DNA from: JAEMQF01 sp963850525 | GTDB lineage: Bacteria; Pseudomonadota; Gammaproteobacteria; Burkholderiales; Burkholderiaceae_C | Reading direction: 5' to 3' | Length of the DNA: 64,000 bases | NCBI GenBank assembly: GCA_963850525.1 | Contig: CAWKLQ010000008.1 | Coordinates: 434,001 to 498,000 of the forward strand | In this document: piece after piece, positions 46,156-54,369 of the stretch | How positions within the stretch are numbered: the first letter of the stretch is position 1 | Layout of the letters: every line of letters begins with the position of its first letter | Notes under the pieces: model-generated | What the model was told of the DNA's origin: nothing | The model's input: only the letters and a program-made list of their open reading frames with translations | Database searches by the model: none | Translations under genes and position numbers: made by a program

Positions 46156-47292
46156 ATGACGGCCCGCGGGTCTGTTGCCACTTTCCTGCTGAGCGGTCTG
46201 TTGTGGGCGGTGTTGCGCGCGACCGCCGTCACCATGCTGGGCGGTTTGGCCTTCGGCCTCGCGTGGGCCAACGAGCCGGCAGCGCGGCTTCAGGTCTGGG
46301 GCTACTACCCCTGGTGGCTGGGTGAGCATTGGCGCAGCCGCAACCTCTCGATTTACGATCGCCTCAAGTTCTTCGAGGTCGAGATCGACGCGCAGGGTCA
46401 ACTGGGTCAGCGCAACGGTTGGCCGCAGCGCTGGCAGGAACTGCAGGCCGCCGCCCACGCCCGTGGCCTGGGCCTGGACGTCACGGTGACGTTGTTCAGT
46501 GCGTCCCGTTTCGAACGCATCTTTGGCAACTCCAAGAGGAGGCAGCGGCTCCTGACCGAATTGCTTCGCTTGGACACGGGTGCGCAAGGAATTCATCTGG
46601 ACGTCGAGATCTTCGACAACGTCTCCGCCCGGGCGCTGGCAGGCTTTCGCGCGTTTTGTGCAGCGCTCCGATCGGGCTTGAACCAGCGCGGCACCGCAAA
46701 AACCTTGACCGCGTTCGGCGTGATGGGCGCCCAGGTCGATCTGTACGACCGGGCCACACTCGCACAGCTCGATCACATCGTCCTGCAGGGCTACGACTCG
46801 CACCACCTGGAGAGTCCTCGGTCCGGGCCCGTGGCCGCGCTGCGCGGTCCCTACGAGATCACCTGGGAGAAGACCCTGGAACACTACCTCAGGCTCGGTG
46901 CCCTGCGCCACCAAATCGTCTTCGGTGTGCCGTTCTACGGCTACGAGTGGCCCACGGAATCGGCAGCGGTGGGCGCGCGCACGCTGGGCAAGGGAGGCGA
47001 GACAAGCTACGGATTGCTCGATGCACAGCTGCTGCCGAAGATCCGCATCGCGGCGCGCTCGCAGGCGCAACAGCACGGCTTGCGCCGTGACGCCGCCAGC
47101 GGATCGCCCTACTACGCCTACCAGGATGCGGCGGGTGCGTGGCACCAAGGCTGGTTCGAAGACGACGTCAGTCTGGCCGCGAAGTTCGAGTTCGCGAAGC
47201 AACAGCGCCTCGCCGGCATCGCCGTCTTCCCGCTGGGCTACGACGACGGGGCGTTCGACGACCTGCTGCGCCGCACGTTCAGGGGAAAGTGA
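46156..47292 (+). CDS. GH18-like glycoside hydrolase, exported
   Basis: A 378-residue protein (start ATG 46156 with GAGG upstream; an ATG at 46135 is also possible). After a leader (VTMLGGLAFGLAWA) a TIM-barrel GH18 pattern follows: VWGYYPWWLGEHWR, the catalytic strand GIHLDVEIFD (Glu151), then GVMGAQVDLYDRA, LDHIVLQGYD and IVFGVPFYGYEW. In GH18 enzymes the acid is the Glu in DxxDxE; here the motif is shortened to LDVE. It converges on the deacetylase gene with a 14-base overlap. It could trim or degrade the polymer made by the neighbouring locus; in PgaB a hydrolase domain has this job. Confidence 0.8.
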   Translation: MTARGSVATFLLSGLLWAVLRATAVTMLGGLAFGLAWANEPAARLQVWGYYPWWLGEHWRSRNLSIYDRLKFFEVEIDAQGQLGQRNGWPQRWQELQAAAHARGLGLDVTVTLFSASRFERIFGNSKRRQRLLTELLRLDTGAQGIHLDVEIFDNVSARALAGFRAFCAALRSGLNQRGTAKTLTAFGVMGAQVDLYDRATLAQLDHIVLQGYDSHHLESPRSGPVAALRGPYEITWEKTLEHYLRLGALRHQIVFGVPFYGYEWPTESAAVGARTLGKGGETSYGLLDAQLLPKIRIAARSQAQQHGLRRDAASGSPYYAYQDAAGAWHQGWFEDDVSLAAKFEFAKQQRLAGIAVFPLGYDDGAFDDLLRRTFRGK

Positions 47293-49090
47293 CGCGGTAG
47301 CGGTGGTGCCCCGGAGTCGCGTTGGCGAACACGAGCGCCGAACTGAAACGATCGATTCTTTTCACCTCAGGTCGAGGCGTCGCGGGGTCAGCCGATTGCA
47401 CAAGCGGCAGGCCGTTCTCGCGCGGATGGTTGACGCGCACCGTGAGCAGCTTGATCGGCGCCGCTCCCGACACCTTGAGTTCGATCTCGAGATCGGCGCC
47501 ATCCGCACGCGTCGCCACGCTGGCGCGGCTGCGGTCACGCCACCATTGGGCGATCTGCCCTCCGGGGGCAATCCACACGCGCTCGTGCCGCGGCCCGACG
47601 TGGCGCGCCAGATCTTCCATGGCCCGCGTCATCAGGCTGGTGTGCAACGGATTGCCGAGCAGGCGCTTCGGGTCGGCGAAGTTCTGGCTGTGCACGCTCA
47701 CGACCCCCAGCCCGGCCATGCGCTGGTTCATTTCGTACTCGGCGATGAGTGCCGCACCGATCTGTTCGCTGCCGCGCTTGAGCAGGTTGTAGTTCAGGTC
47801 GTCGAGTTGGCCACGCGGCAACACCACCAGGCTCGTCGATCGATCGGGCGTGGCGGTGCCCGCGAACGCCGGCAGCCGGTCCTGGCTGCGGTTGGGGTCG
47901 GCGACGTGATACACGAACCCGAACTCTTGGAGCAGTGCCTCGGTGGTCTCGTCGTAGGCTTCGGTCGGCGCCCGAAATCCCCGCCCCGCTCCACGCGGCC
48001 ATCGGTCGGCGCTACCCAGGATCTCGTGCATGTTGGCCAGCATGCGCTCGATCCGAGCCTCTTGCTTGTCGCGCGACAGGCCCTTGAAGCCGATGTGGAC
48101 CTCGCCGTGAAAACCAATCTCGTGGGTTTGCGCAAGCTGGCGGACGAGCGCTTCATTCTTGCGCGCCTCGCTGGTCAGGCTGTAGAAGGTGCCGGTCGCA
48201 TTCATGCTTTGCATGACCTCGGCGAAGTGCAAGGCGTTGGCGAATCCCTCCTCGGTGTCCATTTCGATCAGCTGCGCCGCGCGGTAGCCGCGTGGCCACG
48301 CGGCCAGCTGCGCGGCTGGCGCGCGCAGCAGCCAACGCACAGCGTCGGCGGCGAGCGCGCGAACGTCGCTGGGCTGAAAGTCCCAGGCGGTTTCGGCAAA
48401 GCCGAACATCACGCGGCGGCTCGATGCCGTCTCGTCGAACTGAATCGCCGACGCGTGGTCACCAACGCTAAAAGTCGATCGCGCCCAGTCCATGTAGGCG
48501 CCGGCTTCGACCCCACCCTTCAGTTGAAGAAGCTTTTCGGCCGCCTGGCCGAGCCAGATGCGCCGGCCCGCCGGCACCGTGCGGTTGATCGGTGTCTCGC
48601 CATAGGGGATGAGGAATCGCGTGGGTGCGTCCTTGTCGAGTTCACCGGTGACCGTGAAGCCCATCAATTCGCGCACGAAGTCGTAGCCCAGCCAGCGGCC
48701 CTGCGCGTCGCGGGTACCGGTCGCCCAGGTGGCCAGGATGCTGCCGCCGTCTTGCCGAAAGCGCAGCAAGGCGCGCCGCTCGACATCGGAAAGTGCTACC
48801 GCCGAGGGCAGAACGAGGACGGTGCCGCTCAGGCTCGACAACTCATCGGGCCGGCTCACTTCGCGCAGCACGAACGGCTGGGCGGCCAACAGGTCGCGCC
48901 ACGGCTTGAGCATGGCCTCGTAGCGCCCGCCCGCGGTGGGAAAGTACGCCTGAGTCGTGGGCGACACGTACAGGACGACCGCTTCGACGGCCGAGGCCCG
49001 CGCCGGCGCCGCAAGCAGCGTCAATACGACCAGGCAAGGGATCAGACCGCGGGCAAGCCAAGGCAATGCCCGGACAGACACTCTCTTCAT
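47279..49090 (-). CDS. Exported polysaccharide deacetylase (PgaB/PelA-like)
   Basis: A 603-residue protein with a signal peptide (LIPCLVVLTLLAAPARA). Residues 35-260 form a glutamine-amidotransferase/ThuA-like domain (VVLYVSPTTQAYFPTAGG; SILATWATGTRDAQG). A NodB-like catalytic domain follows: LIEMDTEEGFANA (about residue 275) and HEIGFHGEVH (metal His, about 324-332), GRGFRAPTEAYD. A C-terminal beta-domain ends the protein. It probably removes acetyl groups from an exopolysaccharide in the periplasm. It ends 14 bases inside the convergent GH18-like gene and starts by overlapping the small membrane protein gene (ATGA). Confidence 0.85.
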   Translation of the reverse strand: MKRVSVRALPWLARGLIPCLVVLTLLAAPARASAVEAVVLYVSPTTQAYFPTAGGRYEAMLKPWRDLLAAQPFVLREVSRPDELSSLSGTVLVLPSAVALSDVERRALLRFRQDGGSILATWATGTRDAQGRWLGYDFVRELMGFTVTGELDKDAPTRFLIPYGETPINRTVPAGRRIWLGQAAEKLLQLKGGVEAGAYMDWARSTFSVGDHASAIQFDETASSRRVMFGFAETAWDFQPSDVRALAADAVRWLLRAPAAQLAAWPRGYRAAQLIEMDTEEGFANALHFAEVMQSMNATGTFYSLTSEARKNEALVRQLAQTHEIGFHGEVHIGFKGLSRDKQEARIERMLANMHEILGSADRWPRGAGRGFRAPTEAYDETTEALLQEFGFVYHVADPNRSQDRLPAFAGTATPDRSTSLVVLPRGQLDDLNYNLLKRGSEQIGAALIAEYEMNQRMAGLGVVSVHSQNFADPKRLLGNPLHTSLMTRAMEDLARHVGPRHERVWIAPGGQIAQWWRDRSRASVATRADGADLEIELKVSGAAPIKLLTVRVNHPRENGLPLVQSADPATPRPEVKRIDRFSSALVFANATPGHHRYRVTFP

Positions 49091-49365
49091 TGCGGCTCGA
49101 CACGGTCCGGCGAACCGGTTTTCGGCGACGCAATCGTCACGCTTTCGCCGTCGGGCACGCTGGCGACCGTTGCCGGCATCGGGTAGCGGCGCAGGAAGAT
49201 CGGTGTCACCGGTGCGCTGGGCCGGCTGGACGCGATGTTCACGACTCGTTTGCGACGCCGTTTGCGCAGATGAAAAATCGCGTAGGCGATGCATGCGGCA
49301 ATCATCGTGATGATGTTGATGGAAACGCTGACGTAAGCCAGCAAGACGATTGGATCGATGTCCAT
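49087..49365 (-). CDS. Small membrane protein (PgaD-like position)
   Basis: A 92-residue protein with one or two N-terminal hydrophobic segments (IVLLAYVSVSINIITMIAACIAYAIF), a basic cytoplasmic stretch (HLRKRRRKRV) and a hydrophilic tail. No family is recognised. It lies between the glycosyltransferase and the deacetylase, overlapping the deacetylase start by four bases. In pga loci a small membrane protein (PgaD) in this neighbourhood aids the synthase and binds c-di-GMP; such a role is inferred from position alone. Confidence 0.7.
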   Translation of the reverse strand: MDIDPIVLLAYVSVSINIITMIAACIAYAIFHLRKRRRKRVVNIASSRPSAPVTPIFLRRYPMPATVASVPDGESVTIASPKTGSPDRVEPQ

Positions 49366-50745
49366 CTAGAGCTTACCTTCCCGTTCCAGCTTGCCCCAGC
49401 TCATCTCCACCTTGAGCAACTCCTCGGCGATCGCCAGCAGCTTGGCCACGTCGGTGAAGATCGCGTAGAAGCGCAGCGCCAGCGCGTACGGCACGAGACC
49501 CGCGTCTTCATCGTCCAGGGCAATGCAGTAACACGTCACTGCCACGTCGAACAGCGCAATCTGGGTCCACCACAGCAGCAGGAACTCGGTTCTGCCATAG
49601 GCCAGCGACAGATAACCGAAGAATCCAATCATCGCCAGGCTGATCACCGGCACCACAAAGCTGTCGACGGCCATGTACCACAGCGACAAGCACATGATGG
49701 GGTTGGCACGCAGGGTCCACAGTGAGCGGCGGTGTTTCAACACCGCCTGGACGGTGCCGCGCGTCCAGCGATAGCGCTGACCCAACAAATCGAGCCAGCG
49801 ACTGGGCGACTCGGCCCAGGCCTTGGCCTGCGGCTCGTACGTCACCGACCATCCCTTGGCGAGCAGTTTCAAGGTGACATCGCGGTCCTCGGCGAAGGTA
49901 TCGCTGTCGTAGCCGTGCACTTCCAGAAGCGCGGACCTGCGAAACATGCCCAGCGGCCCGCCGATCACGCTCACGGCCTTGATCGCATCCTGCGCGCGAC
50001 GCTCGAGCGCCAGGCCGTGGATGTACTCGAGGGACTGCAGTCGGGTGACCAGGTTCTCGCGATTCGCGACCTTGATGTTGCCCGCCACTGCCGCAAGCGA
50101 CGGATCCGCGAAATGGCGCACGCAGGCGCGCAGCGTGTTGCTGCTGAGCTTGCTGTCTGCGTCCATGTTCAGAATCAGCGACCCGCGGGCGTGGGCGAGG
50201 CCCACGTTCAGCGCCGAGGCCTTTCCGCCGTTGGATTTGCGGATCACCCGCACCCGATCGAAACCCTGGCTCGCCTGCAACGCGCGCTGATAGGTGTCGT
50301 CCGTGGAGCCGTCGTCCACGACCAGCACTTCGAAGCACGGGTAGTCCATGCACAGCAATGAGCGGATCGACTGCTGGATCACCGGCCCCTCGTTGAAAGC
50401 GGGCACGACGATGGTCACGAACGGCCACGGGCGGCGATCGTCGGCGGATTCGCCTGCGGCAGACTCAGCAAGGGCATTTTCGGCGGCCGCCGTTCTGAGC
50501 GTGCCCAACGCCGATCCGGCGATGAATGCGATGTAGCGAACGATCAGCAGCAGCACGTACCCGCAGAGCAGCAGCATCGCCACGTGGGTATAGCCGCTGT
50601 CGCGGGTGTCGGTATTGACGAGCACATGCCACGACAGGATCGCGCGGTCGTTCAGTGACGGCAGCAGCAACGGGAGGGGCGCGAGCACCAGCAGCACGGT
50701 GAGCAGCGTGCCGATGGCCGGAAGGCGATGGCGAATCCATATCAT
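49366..50745 (-). CDS. Processive family 2 glycosyltransferase (PgaC-like)
   Basis: A 459-residue membrane enzyme. Two N-terminal membrane segments (IGTLLTVLLVLAPLPLLLP; LLLCGYVLLLIVRYIAFIAG) precede a GT2 domain with VVPAFNEGPVI, VVDDGSTDD (about 142-150), NMDADSKL (about 194-200), FAEDRDVT and the processivity motif QRYRWTRGTV. Three or more C-terminal segments follow (MAVDSFVVPVISLAMIGFFGYL). This is the PgaC/IcaA/HasA layout, so it should polymerise a UDP-sugar and export it across the inner membrane. The start is placed at ATG 50745 (MIWIRHRLP). The gap to the deacetylase operon partner is one base. Confidence 0.9.
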   Translation of the reverse strand: MIWIRHRLPAIGTLLTVLLVLAPLPLLLPSLNDRAILSWHVLVNTDTRDSGYTHVAMLLLCGYVLLLIVRYIAFIAGSALGTLRTAAAENALAESAAGESADDRRPWPFVTIVVPAFNEGPVIQQSIRSLLCMDYPCFEVLVVDDGSTDDTYQRALQASQGFDRVRVIRKSNGGKASALNVGLAHARGSLILNMDADSKLSSNTLRACVRHFADPSLAAVAGNIKVANRENLVTRLQSLEYIHGLALERRAQDAIKAVSVIGGPLGMFRRSALLEVHGYDSDTFAEDRDVTLKLLAKGWSVTYEPQAKAWAESPSRWLDLLGQRYRWTRGTVQAVLKHRRSLWTLRANPIMCLSLWYMAVDSFVVPVISLAMIGFFGYLSLAYGRTEFLLLWWTQIALFDVAVTCYCIALDDEDAGLVPYALALRFYAIFTDVAKLLAIAEELLKVEMSWGKLEREGKL

Positions 50746-50776
50746 GGTCTGCAGGCTCGCTCCAATGGCCGTTGAG

Positions 50777-53374
50777 CTACCAAAGATGGTCCAGAGCGAG
50801 CGCGATCGACTTGGATCGGTAGGCCGACGCGTCGCGCCGCGTCTCGATGTAAAGACCTTCGAAACGCACGGCCCAGTCACGATTCAACCAGCGCGTGCCC
50901 GCCAGCCCTGCCGTCCACCCCTGCGCGCCCTCACCGCCGACACGTTGGCTGCGCCTGGCTTCGGCGCTGAGGTCCCAATCGGCGGTGGACTGGTTCAGCG
51001 ACAGACCGATCTGCCCGATGTAGTAACCCGATGTCGGCGACCAGTAGCGAGGGTCGTGGCGCTGCGCCTTGCGTCCGTACCCGCCCACGAAGGCGCGCAC
51101 GCCGCTGGCCGTTGCGAAGGGTTGCCAGGCGGGTGTGTATTGCGCGTTGACTTCTCCCACACGATTGCCATCGGTCACTGCGAAGTGCACGGCGCTGGCG
51201 CTGATGTTCCCGATCGGCGTGTCGACCCGGCCTGCAGCGCCCACGCGTGCCGCAGCGAGGCCGTCGCTGCGGGCGCGCGGATCGAATGCGACCTCGCCCC
51301 AATTGACGCGGCCGATATCGACGCTCAGCGCCTCGTCGGCCCCGTGCAAGGCGAGGTTTCCGAACAGCGCCGACCGGACCCCACTGTCTGCGCTGAGAAC
51401 GAGTTTGGGCGTCAAGGGCAGGCTCAAGTTCTGATAGCCGAACGAAGCCTTGCGCGGCCGCAGGTCGAGTCCTGCGGGCGAGCGCTTTTCATCGACGCGC
51501 TCGCCGGAGATCTCGAAAATCTGCGTCAGATCCGTATCGCGCCAGCGGTGGGCCAGCATGACACTGGACCGCTTGGCCTGCGTGGAATCATCGAGCGACT
51601 CGCCGCGCAAGGTACTGCGGGGACGCAGTTGGCGCTGCGCGATGGCGAGCCCCTCCTGAGCATCGACGTTGTCGGGCTCAACGCTCAAGACGCGCCGGAA
51701 CAGCGGGTCCGCCAGGTGCGGTCGGCCGCTCCACACATGCACGTTGGCCGACCCGATGCGCGCTGCCTGTGCGCGTGGCGTGTCGGCGAGCAACGCGTAT
51801 TGCCGCAGGGCCTCCCGGTACTGCCCCGACCAGGCGAGGCTGTTCGCCACGATAAGTCGCAGCTCGTGGTTGCCGGGTTCGCCTTGCAACTCGATCAATC
51901 CCCGGCGTGCGGCTTGCGCGTAGTCGCCGCGCTGATACGCAAGCGCCGCGATCTCCACCACCGCCGGTGATGCATGCGACGGTTCCTGCGCATCGACTTG
52001 CGCGCGCGCGTCCGAAGATGGCCACGCCAGAGCGACGAGCAATGCCACCGTCGTGGCGATGCTGACCTGACTGCGCAGCGCGTCGACCCGGCTCGCCGCG
52101 ACCGGCGCCGCGCCATTGACCGCGGTCTTGCCCTGCGACACATTGGCCAGCAAATTCTCGGCACCCGCTTCCTGGCGCAGCCGCAGCAGGCGATCGACGA
52201 TGGCCGGCTCGCCTGTGTAGATGTGAAATCGCTGGACGCGCAACGCCAACGCATCGCCCATGCAGCGTATCGCCACGTTCATGGCGTCGCGTCCGCGGCA
52301 CCCTTGCAGAAAGAAGAACCGTGCGCCGCGCGTGGTGGTGCTCAGGTCACCCGTTCGGCCGCCCTGCCGCGCAGCCTTGGTGGCGATCTGCGCGTCGGGT
52401 GCAAGCGGATCTTCGACCTCGATTTCGACCAGTGCGCGCGGCACCTTGAACACGCTGTCGCGCCGGACGCGCCGCTCCACTTCATCGGTGAAGGCGGCTC
52501 GGCTCAGCCAGCCCGTCGCGTCGCCCTTCTGCGCCTCCTGCCGGCGCCACCTGCTCAGATCGACATCCGGCGTGGCGACGTACCACACGCACGGGAGCGG
52601 CGCCACAGTGCCGGCAGGTTCAGACGTGGCGGCTGGGCTGCTCGCAGTTGCGGCGCCGTTCATGGCCGGGTTCGACCTCAACGAAGACAGCAGCGGCTCC
52701 AGGGGCACGACCACGCCGGTTCGAGTTCCGGAGGATGACTCCCAGAAGTCAATCGCCGCCTGCAGTCCGCCGAGCTGCGACGTCACTCGCGCAATGCCCG
52801 AAAGGTATTGGGCGGCGGCTTGGTTCCCTTCCATCAACGGGTGATGTGCGCTCGTGCGAAGGTGCAGCTGGACCATGGTGTGCTGGTGTCGCGCACACCA
52901 CGCCTGGTAAGCCTTGGCCTGTTGAACCAAGGCGCCATGATCGTGACTCGTGTAGAGATCGTCGGCCTCGTCGATGAGCACCAAGGATCCGGAGGCGAGT
53001 TCGAACTGGTCGAGTTCCTGAAGGTAGCGTTCAGCACCATGCAGCAGGAGATTGACGCCGTAGTCGCCGACCGCCGTGAATACTTGCAGGCGATCGGTGC
53101 CACCGACCCCGAAAGCGTCAATGAGTTTGCGTGCATGAACCAACACATCGGCAAGCGGGCCCTGTTCCGGATTCAGGCGCGTGATCAACACACAGGGGCG
53201 GCCGGCCCGCAGCGCCGCCTGCACAGGCGCGAGCAGCAACGGCAGCCGGGCCGCCGCAGTCTCGATACCGACGGCATAGACAGCGCCGGACTTCAGACTC
53301 GCACCGTGAAATGACATCGAATCCGAAGCCTCCATGGACCGAGCGGACCGTTCACTGACCGAAGACACTTGCAT
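50777..53374 (-). CDS. BcsE-like domain fused to TPR and outer-membrane beta-barrel domain
   Basis: An 865-residue protein with no visible frameshift. Residues 30-220 match BcsE, the c-di-GMP-binding protein of cellulose loci (GRPCVLITRLNPEQGPLAD; SLVLIDEADDLYTSHD at 130-145; AIDFWESSSGTRTG at 207-220). Residues about 260-420 look like a degenerate GGDEF/GIL region (TGWLSRAAFTDEVERRVRRD; ARFFFLQGCRGRDAMNVAI). A hydrophobic segment at about 435-455 (SIATTVALLVALAWPSSDARAQ) looks like an internal signal/anchor. TPR repeats follow (AALAYQRGDYAQAARRGLIELQGEPGN) and then a PgaA/BcsC-like beta-barrel ending in the terminal aromatic of LDHLW. No start codon with a good ribosome site is seen at the junction. 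This domain order is unusual (see findings). Confidence 0.85.
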   Translation of the reverse strand: MQVSSVSERSARSMEASDSMSFHGASLKSGAVYAVGIETAAARLPLLLAPVQAALRAGRPCVLITRLNPEQGPLADVLVHARKLIDAFGVGGTDRLQVFTAVGDYGVNLLLHGAERYLQELDQFELASGSLVLIDEADDLYTSHDHGALVQQAKAYQAWCARHQHTMVQLHLRTSAHHPLMEGNQAAAQYLSGIARVTSQLGGLQAAIDFWESSSGTRTGVVVPLEPLLSSLRSNPAMNGAATASSPAATSEPAGTVAPLPCVWYVATPDVDLSRWRRQEAQKGDATGWLSRAAFTDEVERRVRRDSVFKVPRALVEIEVEDPLAPDAQIATKAARQGGRTGDLSTTTRGARFFFLQGCRGRDAMNVAIRCMGDALALRVQRFHIYTGEPAIVDRLLRLRQEAGAENLLANVSQGKTAVNGAAPVAASRVDALRSQVSIATTVALLVALAWPSSDARAQVDAQEPSHASPAVVEIAALAYQRGDYAQAARRGLIELQGEPGNHELRLIVANSLAWSGQYREALRQYALLADTPRAQAARIGSANVHVWSGRPHLADPLFRRVLSVEPDNVDAQEGLAIAQRQLRPRSTLRGESLDDSTQAKRSSVMLAHRWRDTDLTQIFEISGERVDEKRSPAGLDLRPRKASFGYQNLSLPLTPKLVLSADSGVRSALFGNLALHGADEALSVDIGRVNWGEVAFDPRARSDGLAAARVGAAGRVDTPIGNISASAVHFAVTDGNRVGEVNAQYTPAWQPFATASGVRAFVGGYGRKAQRHDPRYWSPTSGYYIGQIGLSLNQSTADWDLSAEARRSQRVGGEGAQGWTAGLAGTRWLNRDWAVRFEGLYIETRRDASAYRSKSIALALDHLW

Positions 53375-53702
53375 CGCGTGTTCCGCCTTTCTTCTTCTCT
53401 GTATTGCAACGCATATGCTGAAACATTCTTAATACGCCTGACGCCATCTCTTTTGTCTGCGACAACCTTAGGCCTCACTGAGCGGATTTTTACGACCCAT
53501 CCGCACGGGTGCGCTTTGCATCTCTGCTCCTTCTCGACAACATCGTGACGTCGCGACCGCATTCTCTTGGTCATGCACAGAACAACATTGATTCAAAGCA
53601 AACGATTGGAATTCTTGCGAGGTCTGCAGGCTTGTCATGCACCGGAGGTCGGGACCAGACTCTGGGCTTGCAAACAACGCACTGGGCAATGAAAGGTTCG
53701 CG
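53375..53702. promoter_or_regulatory. AT-richer divergent promoter region
   Basis: This 328-base region lies between the BcsE-like fusion gene (minus) and the periplasmic protein gene (plus), so it probably carries promoters for both polysaccharide operons. It is clearly less GC-rich than the flanks (for example TTTCTTCTTCTCTGTATTG, AACATTCTTAATACG). I saw no certain operator or riboswitch. Confidence 0.5.
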
Positions 53703-54368
53703 ATGCGCAAGGATCAGATGGGCACCGATGCCGAATGCAGACAAGATCAGACCGGGATCGACCGACTCAGCGGCGGGATCAAGTCGATTCAGTCGCACCG
53801 CCTGCACACCCGCCGGCTGGTGTGCGCGGCGATTTCCGCCTTCGCACTCGTGGGTGTGAACGCCAGCGAATCGGATTCGTCATCCGCAGCCTCACACGCG
53901 AGGGAACCGTATGGGCGCCTGTTGCCGCTCGAACTGAGCGCGCCCGCCACGGCACACGCAGGGCAGCCGCTCGTGGGGATCAGCGTGCGCCTGCACAACC
54001 CTGGGGCGCAGGCGCCCAACGCGAGACTGCGCGTGATCATCCACGACAAGGAACGCAAACAGGTGCGCCGCGAACTGAATCCCGACAACGTCAAGGTCGA
54101 GGTCCGGGAAGGTGGGCTGTGGAAACCCGTGCAACTCGAAGCGATGGACGGCGGCGTGATGGGCGCGATCGGCAGCGAGGGTGTCGCAAGGCATCAAGAG
54201 CGCCACAAGCGCGGCGGGTTCGCGATCGCCGAGGGATTCGATAAGCGTTGGCCATTGCGTGTGACCTTCGCCCTGGCCGGGTCCTACACGCTCGTCGTCG
54301 CCGTCTCTCCAGACAATGGATCGAGGCACCTGGCGCAGCCCGCGCATTCAAACATCGAGGTGTACTGA
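53703..54368 (+). CDS. Exported protein of unknown function upstream of deacetylase
   Basis: A 221-residue protein starting at ATG 53703 (AAAGG upstream) with a hydrophobic leader at about residues 36-50 (LVCAAISAFALVGVNAS), which is further in than usual for a signal peptide. The mature part (PLELSAPATAHAGQPLVGISVRLHNPGAQAPNARL ... RWPLRVTFALAGSYTLVVAVSPD) looks like an immunoglobulin-like beta-sandwich of a periplasmic protein. The stop lies one base before the start of the deacetylase gene, so the two are co-transcribed. No family is recognised. Confidence 0.7.
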   Translation: MRKDQMGTDAECRQDQTGIDRLSGGIKSIQSHRLHTRRLVCAAISAFALVGVNASESDSSSAASHAREPYGRLLPLELSAPATAHAGQPLVGISVRLHNPGAQAPNARLRVIIHDKERKQVRRELNPDNVKVEVREGGLWKPVQLEAMDGGVMGAIGSEGVARHQERHKRGGFAIAEGFDKRWPLRVTFALAGSYTLVVAVSPDNGSRHLAQPAHSNIEVY

Positions 54369-54369
54369 C

